This document shows, in pieces, positions 1-6,088 of a DNA stretch of 12,977 nucleotides. Location: NCBI GenBank assembly GCA_004555425.1, contig SFID01000069.1, forward strand, positions 1 to 12,977, written 5' to 3'. The stretch's first letter is position 1, and every line of letters starts with the position of its first letter. The notes below the pieces were generated by a model that was given only the letters and a program-made list of their open reading frames with translations, was not told where the DNA came from and made no database searches. A program made the position numbers and the translations under genes. This stretch comes from Bacteroidales bacterium. Its GTDB lineage: Bacteria > Bacteroidota > Bacteroidia > Bacteroidales > Bacteroidaceae.

Positions 1-82
1 GGAAATCACTGAGCTTGCTCAGGGATTTCCTGACAGCCACAGCATCAAATGTCTCGCCAGAGACATTTTGCATCAAGTGCAA
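1..82 (+). other. Cluster of three short hairpins upstream of the barrel gene
   Basis: Three inverted repeats follow one another. Positions 1-30 form a 14-bp stem with one mismatch and a tiny loop (GGAAATC at 1-7 pairs with GATTTCC at 24-30). Positions 50-65 form TGTCTC/GAGACA around the loop GCCA and are followed by TTTT. Positions 68-82 form TTGCA/TGCAA and are followed by GGGG and six T. The last two look like weak intrinsic terminators for a gene that lies to the left of the window. No protein-coding gene was recognised in 1-299, although one reading frame stays open there. The sequence is rich in hairpins and does not read like protein. Confidence 0.45.
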
Positions 83-145
83 GGGGTTTTTTAGGTTTTG
101 TTTTATCAGTGGCCACAGGATTTTTGTGACAACTCCTCACTACTT

Positions 146-162
146 TGACCTGAGTAGTTACC
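146..162 (+). repeat. Left-arm remnant of the TGACCTGAG hairpin repeat
   Basis: TGACCTGAGTAGTTACC matches the first 17 nt of the hairpin repeats at 10451 and 12920 at 16 of 17 positions. The right arm (CTCAGGTCA) is missing here, so this looks like a degenerate or truncated copy. Confidence 0.4.
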
Positions 163-211
163 TTTTTGCTGAAAAAAAGGGTGGGGAAATGGTGGGTCGG
201 GCAAGAATGAT

Positions 212-219
212 TATATTTG
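212..219 (+). promoter_or_regulatory. Bacteroidetes-type -7 promoter box for the barrel gene
   Basis: TATATTTG matches the Bacteroidetes sigma-ABfr -7 consensus TAnnTTTG. The local context (TATATTTGCATGCC) closely resembles that of the other two promoters in the window, at 5989 and 10718. No clear -33 TTTG is seen at the expected distance. Transcription would begin near 226, giving a leader of about 75 nt before the start codon at 300. Confidence 0.55.
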
Positions 220-299
220 CATGCCGATGTGGGGCTTTTGTTGTTTGCGCCTTGGGCCTCCCAGCGCCCTTTCCCCCAGTCATCTATTTCGCTCAGCCT

Positions 300-1511
300 A
301 TGTACAAAATCATTCTCACCTTCTTGTTGTCCCTTTGCTCTCTTGGCGTGTTTGCGCAGATGGAGGAAGCCCTTGCGCCCCTGGACTATGCCCTGGACAG
401 TGCGGCGGTGCGCGAGTTGCGGCTGGAGGTGGACAATAGGTCGTTCTTTAAGGACAATGAGTTTTCGGGCACCGTGATGAAGGGCTATAGTTTGCCTGGT
501 TTCTGGGCCACGCCCAAGCTGACGTATCAGCCCCTGCACAACCTGAAGATTGAGGCAGGCGTACATGCCCTGATATATAGCGGTGCGTACAGGTTTCCCA
601 ACTATGCCTACCACGATATTGCCAAGTGGAAGGGCAATCAGTACCAGCAGGGGGCGCACGTGGTGCCTTGGTTTCGTGCGCAGTTGGGGTTGCGTGGCGT
701 CAACCTTGTGCTGGGCGACCTGCACGGCGCCATGACGCACCGCCTCGCGCAGCCCCTCTACGACCCCGAACTGATGCTGACGGCCGACCCCGAGTTTGGT
801 TTTCAACTCATTGCCGACACGCGGCCTGCCCACGTGGACGCTTGGGTGAACTGGGAAAGTTTCATCTTCGAGGGCGACACGCATCAGGAAGCCTTCGTGG
901 TGGGTCTGTCCTCGCGCTTTCGGTTGAACAGCGAGCAGTCGCGCTGGCACGCCTATGTGCCCGTTCAGGGAACGATTCAGCACCGCGGTGGCGAGCAGGA
1001 TACGATGGCCTCCGTCCAGACCCTTTGCAATGGAGCGGCGGGTGTGGGCGTGCGCTGGAATGTGGGGCACAAGGTGGTGCGCCATGTGGATGCCGAGGTG
1101 CTGGCCTTGGGCTATGCGCAGCAGGCGGGCACGTTGTGGCCCTTCAAGGGCGGCTACGGCGTTTATACCAAGGTGGATGTGGGCCTGAACTACGGGCTCC
1201 ACGTGCGGATGGGCTATTTCCGGGCCAACAAGTTTATTACCCTGCTCGGCAGCCCCTATTTCGGTGCCGTCTCCACGAAGACGGAGGGAGCGTGCTATCC
1301 CGACCACCCGCAGACCGCCCACGTGGCCCTGGACTATTCGCGCTCCTTTGGCAAGCACTATGCCCTCGGGGCAAAGGTGGAAACATTCTGCAACGCGCCG
1401 GGACGGATGCGCCTGGCCGATGGGACGATGCAAAATACCACGACCACGTTCAATACCTCCTTTGGCATTTACCTGCGCTTGAATCCTTCGTTTTTGCTGA
1501 AGAAATTCTAG
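300..1511 (+). CDS. Predicted outer-membrane beta-barrel protein, function unknown
   Basis: The protein has 403 residues. It opens with a clear Sec signal peptide (MYKIILTFLLSLCSLGVFAQ) cleaved near residue 20. The mature part is a run of alternating polar and hydrophobic segments rich in Tyr, Trp, Phe and Gly. It ends in Phe (LLKKF), as outer-membrane barrel proteins often do. I recognise the pattern from a widespread family of uncharacterised Bacteroidales proteins, with RELRLEVDNRSFFKDNEFSG near the N-terminus and a later LTADPEFGFQL and DTHQEAF. I cannot give it a substrate or a role. The reading frame is open back to position 15, but I chose 300 because the signal peptide starts there, a promoter box lies at 212, and the residues before 300 do not look like protein. 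It appears to be transcribed alone, since the next gene is 385 nt away. Confidence 0.8.
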   Translation: MYKIILTFLLSLCSLGVFAQMEEALAPLDYALDSAAVRELRLEVDNRSFFKDNEFSGTVMKGYSLPGFWATPKLTYQPLHNLKIEAGVHALIYSGAYRFPNYAYHDIAKWKGNQYQQGAHVVPWFRAQLGLRGVNLVLGDLHGAMTHRLAQPLYDPELMLTADPEFGFQLIADTRPAHVDAWVNWESFIFEGDTHQEAFVVGLSSRFRLNSEQSRWHAYVPVQGTIQHRGGEQDTMASVQTLCNGAAGVGVRWNVGHKVVRHVDAEVLALGYAQQAGTLWPFKGGYGVYTKVDVGLNYGLHVRMGYFRANKFITLLGSPYFGAVSTKTEGACYPDHPQTAHVALDYSRSFGKHYALGAKVETFCNAPGRMRLADGTMQNTTTTFNTSFGIYLRLNPSFLLKKF

Positions 1512-1515
1512 GCAG

Positions 1516-1554
1516 TTGCAAAGCAATGTACCGCACGTTGCTTGCAACGTGTGG
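1516..1554. repeat. REP-like palindromic element, copy 1
   Basis: The 23 nt at 1516-1538 (core GCAATGTACCGCACGT at 1523-1538) recur as the reverse complement at 10421-10443 with a single mismatch. The element overlaps a perfect hairpin: CACGTTGC (1534-1541) and GCAACGTG (1544-1551) around TT, extended by CCG/TGG with one G-T pair. It lies 5 nt after the barrel gene stop codon and could end or protect its transcript, although no T-run follows directly. Confidence 0.5.
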
Positions 1555-1590
1555 CTCAGCGAACGGGGACTCCTTCTATATAACAACCTG

Positions 1591-1800
1591 TTTTTTTAAC
1601 ACGAATCTCACGAATCTTTCGAATATCGCTGAGAGGCTAGTTGAGAAAACAATTCGATTCGTGCTTCACACGAATCTTAGCGAATTGTACGAATGTGGGT
1701 GAGGCCCGCGTACTCGGTCAGCATTCGAATAATTCGTGGTGGAAAAAAATACTCACACTCTATTGCATTCGATAAATTCGTAAGATTCGTGTTAAAAAAA
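1591..1800. repeat. Large imperfect inverted repeat built from ATTCGT/ACGAAT motifs
   Basis: The arms 1591-1624 and 1767-1800 are inverted copies of each other (31 of 34 positions). Each starts, on the outside, with seven T or A and then holds three ACGAAT/ATTCGT-type hexamers spaced exactly 9 nt apart (starts 1601, 1610, 1619 and 1767, 1776, 1785). Between the arms is a second palindrome: CAATTC (1650-1655) with GAATTG (1682-1687), enclosing GATTCGTG (1656-1663) with CACGAATC (1669-1676). Two further motifs lie at 1723 and 1732. This region makes up most of the 385-nt gap before the GH85 gene. I found no convincing promoter box in it. Confidence 0.7.
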
Positions 1801-1858
1801 GACTCCGCGCACGATGCGTGCCTGTTATTTCGATTTCTATTGGGGCTTGCCCCAACCA

Positions 1859-1893
1859 CTCCTAACTCCTAACTCGTAACCCCTAATTCCTAA
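1859..1893 (+). repeat. Heptamer tandem repeat directly before the GH85 start codon
   Basis: Five 7-nt units read CTCCTAA, CTCCTAA, CTCGTAA, CCCCTAA and TTCCTAA. They end three bases (TTT) before the ATG at 1897, so they occupy the place of a ribosome binding site. Just before them, GGGGCTTGCCCC at 1842-1853 forms a small hairpin. The array does not code in the GH85 frame. Confidence 0.7.
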
Positions 1894-1896
1894 TTT

Positions 1897-4800
1897 ATGA
1901 AAAAGACACTTATTCTTTCCGCCTTGGCACTGGCATGTGTCAGCGCAGGCGCACAGGAGTTGAAAGAAGGTTACATCGTCTGGGGAACGTCCAGCGACAA
2001 GATGGGTCAGACCATCACCGACTGGCAACCGGGCCAAACCCTCTCCGAAGACGACCACTTCTTCATCTCCCGTATCAAGCCCAAAGCGCGCTTCCGCAAT
2101 GTCGCCACACAGGTGCGGCAGAACATCACCGAAGCCAACGACAAGAAACTCATCGCCTGGATTCCCGTCAACGATGAGGCGAAGAACGCACTGCCCGACG
2201 GCGTGTTCGACTCCGAAGTGTTCACCCTTTGGCCCTACGTGACGCACTGGGGCAACTGGAGCGCACCTCTCGGCCGTGTGCCAGCCGCCTTCCTCGACGT
2301 GGCCCACAAGAACGGTGTCGGTGTATCGTCCGTGGCCGGCATTCCCTTTGGCAACCTGATTCAGGCGGGCAACTGGAAGGACAACCTCCTTGCCATCGCC
2401 AACGCAGGTGCCGACAAGATGGCCCAGTTCCTTCACTACTATGGTGTGGACGGCCTCGGCTACAACTCCGAGTTTTCCAATGGTTATCAGGTTCAGCAGG
2501 CGCTGATTCCCTACCACGTAGCCCTGGTCAAGAAGATGAAGGGCGACTATGCCAATCCCGTATTCGAGAACTTCTGGTACGACGGCACGAACGACAACGG
2601 CGTGGTTACCTTCGACCAGGGTCTGGGCAACCACAACCAAAAGACTTTCGGCGATAAGGACAACGTGGCCGCAAGCCTCTTTTTCAATTATAACTGGAAC
2701 CGCGCCACACTGCTGGCAAACTCCGTCACCAAGGCAAACGAACTGGGACGCGACCCGCTCGACCTCTACGCAGGCGTGAATATGCAGGGCAACGAGCCCG
2801 CCACCAACAACTGGCCCCTGCTCAAGGACTACCCCATCTCCATCGGCCTCTGGGGCGCACACAGCAAGAATATGTTCTGGGAAAGCCGCGGCGAAAAGGG
2901 TAGCGACCCCGCCATCAAGCAAAACACCTATATGCTGCGCACCGAGCGCTGGTTTACGGGTGGTAGCCGCAACCCCGCGTCCTGCCCCGACGTCATCGTT
3001 TCCAACCAATACAACGCCGACAACTTCAGCTTCCACGGCATGTCCTCCTTCATGAGTGCGCGCTCCTCGCTGAGCTGGAACCTGAGCGAAGAACCGTTTA
3101 TCAGCTACTTCAACCTGGGTAACGGTAAGTTCTTCAACTGGCAGGGCGTGCGTCAGAACGACAACAGCTGGTACAACGTGGGCGTGCAGGACTACCTGCC
3201 GACATGGCGCTGGTGGTTTGCCGACAAGCTCCTCGGACGTACGGCAGCCGATGTGCCCGCCACGGGTATGGATGCCGAATTCGTGTGGGACGATGCATAC
3301 GTGGGCGGTTCGTGTCTGCGCATCTTCGGTTCGACCAACAGCGAATACCTCCACCTCTTCAAGACCCAGTATGCCCTGCAAATGGGCGACGTCATCACCC
3401 TGCGCTATAAGCTGCGCAGCGGTTCGACCGACCTCAGCCTCGTGCTGACAGCCGAAGGCCAGGAAGGCACAGCCATCAACGAGAACGCCTTCCAGCTTTG
3501 CAGCAAAGGCCAACTGGCCGACGAGGATACTTGGATGGAGCGCACCTTCACCGTTGACGGTGACCTGGCCGGCAAGACTCTGGCCATGATAGCCCTCCAC
3601 TTCACCAATACAACGGCTGCCGACCTTCTCCTGGGCGAATGTTCCATCGTGCGCGGCACATCCGCTGCTCCTGCCAAGCCGCAAATCACCAAGGCACAGG
3701 TGCTGGCCTACAGCCGCCTCGGCGTGGATGGCAAGATTATCTTCAACATGCCCAACGATAAGGCCACTGGTGAGCCTTGCTACAACATCGACGTCAACAC
3801 CGCCCTTTTCAAACTCTACGCACAGCAGGAAGGCAAGGAACCCGTGCTCATGGGCCTGACCACCTCCTGGGCTGGTATGTTCTACAGCGTGCCCCTCCAA
3901 CTCAAGGATGCTTCGCAGAAAGTACGCTTCGGCGTGGCCGCCGTCAGCCTGGATATGAAGAGCGACTCCGAAATCGCTTGGAGCGACTACATGGAGACAG
4001 GTACCTATATATATAATGACGACGTGCAGTGCAACAAGAACGTCATCAAGCCCGGCGAAACCTTCGAGATGTCCTTCGTAGACCCCATGCACGAATCTGC
4101 CACCTGGACACTCTACGACGTGATGGGCAACAAGGTGTTCGAGCAGACGGGCCACACGATTACCGTGGAAGGCTTGCCCAATCTCGGCAGCTATGACCTC
4201 GTGGTGAAGGGCGCAGAATACAACGCCGCAGGCACTGCCCGCCCCGAAACCGAGCGCCGCTTCAGCAGCTTTATCCAGATTACCAGCGAAGGCGTGGGCG
4301 CACTGCCCGAAATCTATACGCTCACCGCTAACGGCGAAGAGGCCGACATCGAGGTGAAGACGGACGAGGAAATCGCCCTCGCCTATACTGGTCGCAAGGC
4401 CGACGGTGCAGGTTCGCAGGGCGTCAACCTGGCCGAACAACGCTTCGGCGTGAAATGTGCCGACCTCGGCGTGACAGGCACGAAGTCCTTCTCCGTAGCC
4501 TTCTGGCTCAAGATTAACAAACTCGCTGCTGGCGAAACGCAGTTGCTCTCCGTCGCCAACAAGCAGGACGGCTGGCCCAAGACCGACTGGGGTTGGATTT
4601 GGTGCAACATCCAGGAAGACGGCAGCATGGGCAGCTTCACCTTCCGCGGCACAGATATGTCCAGCAACAACGAGTTGCAATATACTTACGGCAATACGAA
4701 GTTGCCCATCGGCAACTGGGTACACCTCGCCTACACCTTCGACTGGAAGGACGGCAAATTCCGCGCTGACTACTACGTGAACGGCGTGAAGCAGAATGTG

Positions 4801-5661
4801 ACGAAGTGGAAGCGCACCAAGAGCGACGAACAGACCACGCAGCCTGGCTACGAAAGCCAAGTTTACCAGATTACCTCCGGTCAGGTGCTCGCCATCGGTG
4901 GTGATGCCCACGGCCGCGCTGGTATCGACGGCACCATCGACAACCTCGTAGTTTACGATGGCGTGCTGACCGATGCAGAGGTCAAGGCCTCTATGGGCGA
5001 CATCAACCCCAGCGCACTGCCCAGCAACGTCCTCGCCTTCTGGAACCTTGAAGACCAGGCTGGCGCTGATAACACCTTTGCCGCAGTTGGCTCGAAGGCA
5101 GGCGTGAAGGCAGGAACCCACTCGTGGACAGCAGGTGGCGGCGAAGGCCAAGGCACTTTCGGCTGGCTCGTTCCCGAATATACGTCGGGCTGCCCCTTCA
5201 TCGCAGGTACAGCCTTCCCCGTTGTGACGAAACCCACTTGGAAAGCCAACAAGGGTGTCGTTTCCAACAGCAAGGGCAACGGCGAATCGGGCCGCGCCAC
5301 GCTGACCTACAGCCAAGGCGGCGACTATCGCGTCACCCTGACCCTGGCCAACTCCCTCGGACAGGCCAGCCGCACCTTCCAGGTAATCAAGGTTAAGGGC
5401 ATTGACGACGGCATCCACAGCGTGGGCGGCAACCAAGCCGACGTGATGGTAGTAAGCGACCGCGTACTCGTTGACTTCGACCAAGCAGGCACCTACACCG
5501 TTCGCGTGTACAACGCCGCAGGCCAGGCCGTAGCCACCAAGACGCAGGAAATCAACGCCGGACAGCAGATGCAAGTCACCCTCGGTGCTCCCGGCACCTA
5601 CGTGGTGAAGGTGGAGAGCGCAGGCAAGGCCCTCCGCAGCGTCAAGCTCCTCCGCAAGTAA
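1897..5661 (+). CDS. Secreted GH85 endo-beta-N-acetylglucosaminidase with LamG domain and sorting tail
   Basis: The predicted enzyme has 1254 residues and cuts the chitobiose core of N-linked glycans, between the two GlcNAc units, releasing the glycan from the glycoprotein. Residues 1-19 are a signal peptide (ACVSAGAQ). The GH85 barrel covers about 20-440. The catalytic signature GVDGLGYNSEF places the family Asn at N190 and the acid/base Glu at E192. Other GH85-like strings are NFWYDGTNDNG, LFFNYNW, DLYAGVNMQGN and ISIGLWGAHS. A beta-sandwich (about 440-590), an FN3-like module (594-702), an Ig/PKD-like module (712-799), a LamG/concanavalin-like domain (about 845-1031) and a second PKD-like module (1105-1168) follow. 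The last 85 residues resemble a Por-type sorting tail (YNAAGQAV, then GTYVVKVES), which suggests type IX secretion or surface attachment; that part is inference. The gene stands alone between repeat arrays and a strong terminator. Confidence 0.92.
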   Translation: MKKTLILSALALACVSAGAQELKEGYIVWGTSSDKMGQTITDWQPGQTLSEDDHFFISRIKPKARFRNVATQVRQNITEANDKKLIAWIPVNDEAKNALPDGVFDSEVFTLWPYVTHWGNWSAPLGRVPAAFLDVAHKNGVGVSSVAGIPFGNLIQAGNWKDNLLAIANAGADKMAQFLHYYGVDGLGYNSEFSNGYQVQQALIPYHVALVKKMKGDYANPVFENFWYDGTNDNGVVTFDQGLGNHNQKTFGDKDNVAASLFFNYNWNRATLLANSVTKANELGRDPLDLYAGVNMQGNEPATNNWPLLKDYPISIGLWGAHSKNMFWESRGEKGSDPAIKQNTYMLRTERWFTGGSRNPASCPDVIVSNQYNADNFSFHGMSSFMSARSSLSWNLSEEPFISYFNLGNGKFFNWQGVRQNDNSWYNVGVQDYLPTWRWWFADKLLGRTAADVPATGMDAEFVWDDAYVGGSCLRIFGSTNSEYLHLFKTQYALQMGDVITLRYKLRSGSTDLSLVLTAEGQEGTAINENAFQLCSKGQLADEDTWMERTFTVDGDLAGKTLAMIALHFTNTTAADLLLGECSIVRGTSAAPAKPQITKAQVLAYSRLGVDGKIIFNMPNDKATGEPCYNIDVNTALFKLYAQQEGKEPVLMGLTTSWAGMFYSVPLQLKDASQKVRFGVAAVSLDMKSDSEIAWSDYMETGTYIYNDDVQCNKNVIKPGETFEMSFVDPMHESATWTLYDVMGNKVFEQTGHTITVEGLPNLGSYDLVVKGAEYNAAGTARPETERRFSSFIQITSEGVGALPEIYTLTANGEEADIEVKTDEEIALAYTGRKADGAGSQGVNLAEQRFGVKCADLGVTGTKSFSVAFWLKINKLAAGETQLLSVANKQDGWPKTDWGWIWCNIQEDGSMGSFTFRGTDMSSNNELQYTYGNTKLPIGNWVHLAYTFDWKDGKFRADYYVNGVKQNVTKWKRTKSDEQTTQPGYESQVYQITSGQVLAIGGDAHGRAGIDGTIDNLVVYDGVLTDAEVKASMGDINPSALPSNVLAFWNLEDQAGADNTFAAVGSKAGVKAGTHSWTAGGGEGQGTFGWLVPEYTSGCPFIAGTAFPVVTKPTWKANKGVVSNSKGNGESGRATLTYSQGGDYRVTLTLANSLGQASRTFQVIKVKGIDDGIHSVGGNQADVMVVSDRVLVDFDQAGTYTVRVYNAAGQAVATKTQEINAGQQMQVTLGAPGTYVVKVESAGKALRSVKLLRK

Positions 5662-5718
5662 GCAGAGCAGAGGCTGGAGTTGCTTTGGGGCGGCGCTGCT
5701 CCGCTGGGAGCTTGGGGC

Positions 5719-5844
5719 TTCTGGATTCTCTGGAATTTCTAGAATTTCTGGATTTTCTAGATTTTCTAGATTCTCTAGATTCTCCATCCTCTTTCTCCTC
5801 TATAATCCTCTCCAATCCTCTTCCAATCCTCTATAATCCTCTCC
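5719..5844 (+). repeat. 9-nt minisatellite followed by 10-11-nt repeats
   Basis: Seven units of consensus YTCTRGAWT run from 5719 to 5781 without interruption. They are followed by about four looser 10-11-nt units (TATAATCCTC, TCCAATCCTCT, TCCAATCCTCT, ATAATCCTCTCC) at 5801-5844. Both strands stay open here, so spurious LDFLDF or LENLEN peptides appear in translation, but no gene is supported. The array lies between the GH85 stop codon and its terminator, inside the 3' untranslated region. Confidence 0.75.
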
Positions 5845-5846
5845 AT

Positions 5847-5877
5847 AAGCGGGGCCGCACCAGTGCGGCCCCGCTTT
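5847..5877 (+). terminator. Strong intrinsic terminator after the GH85 gene
   Basis: A perfect 14-bp GC-rich stem is formed by 5847-5860 (AAGCGGGGCCGCAC) and 5863-5876. In practice the innermost pairs open to give a larger loop. A short T-run follows (CTTTCTC). It separates GH85 transcription from secDF. Confidence 0.8.
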
Positions 5878-5988
5878 CTCCCTAGAAAAAGCCCCCGAAG
5901 CAGCCTCCCGCAGCCCCATTTCGCCCCTTCTATACCATAAATAATAAATAAGAGCCCTTGATTTTCTGTACCTTTCGAAAAAAAAGCG

Positions 5989-5996
5989 TATATTTG
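5989..5996 (+). promoter_or_regulatory. Bacteroidetes-type -7 promoter box for secDF
   Basis: TATATTTG matches TAnnTTTG and is followed by CACGC, much as at the other two promoters. A weak -33 candidate (TTCTG at 5964-5968) lies 20 nt upstream. The start site is expected near 6003, giving a leader of about 86 nt. Confidence 0.65.
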
Positions 5997-6008
5997 CACG
6001 CTCAATAG

Positions 6009-6056
6009 TGTGCCCTAGCCGTTGTTAGGGTAAGTGGGCACATGGTTCTTCGATAG
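6009..6056 (+). promoter_or_regulatory. Structured secDF leader with a possible four-residue upstream ORF
   Basis: TGTGCCC (6009-6015) pairs with GGGCACA (6036-6042). A competing inner stem, CCCTA (6013-6017) with TAGGG (6026-6030), shares the CCC bases, so two alternative hairpins are possible. A minimal open frame, ATG at 6042 to TAG at 6056 (MVLR), starts at the foot of the hairpin, 32 nt before the secDF start codon. A regulatory role is inference only. Confidence 0.35.
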
Positions 6057-6088
6057 AAATATCAATAATCAATAACTCTCAAAACACA

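Noticed and set aside
15..299. N-terminal extension of the barrel protein to position 15
   Set aside because: It would put 95 odd residues before a clear signal peptide, it covers hairpins, and it lies mostly upstream of the promoter box at 212.
45..1586. A 513-codon minus-strand open frame opposite the barrel gene
   Set aside because: It is a GC-driven shadow. The + strand frame has a signal peptide and barrel-like sequence, and a promoter is in place.
1591..1800. A CRISPR array
   Set aside because: The repeated motif is only 6 nt with 3-nt spacing and appears in both orientations; there are no unique spacers and no cas genes.
1837..5787. A 1316-codon open frame on the minus strand, antisense to the GH85 gene
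   Set aside because: It mirrors the GC-rich codon pattern of the GH85 gene. Its translation is low-complexity (many Ala, Val, Gly, His) and has no recognisable domain, while the + strand frame has a signal peptide and the GH85 catalytic motif.
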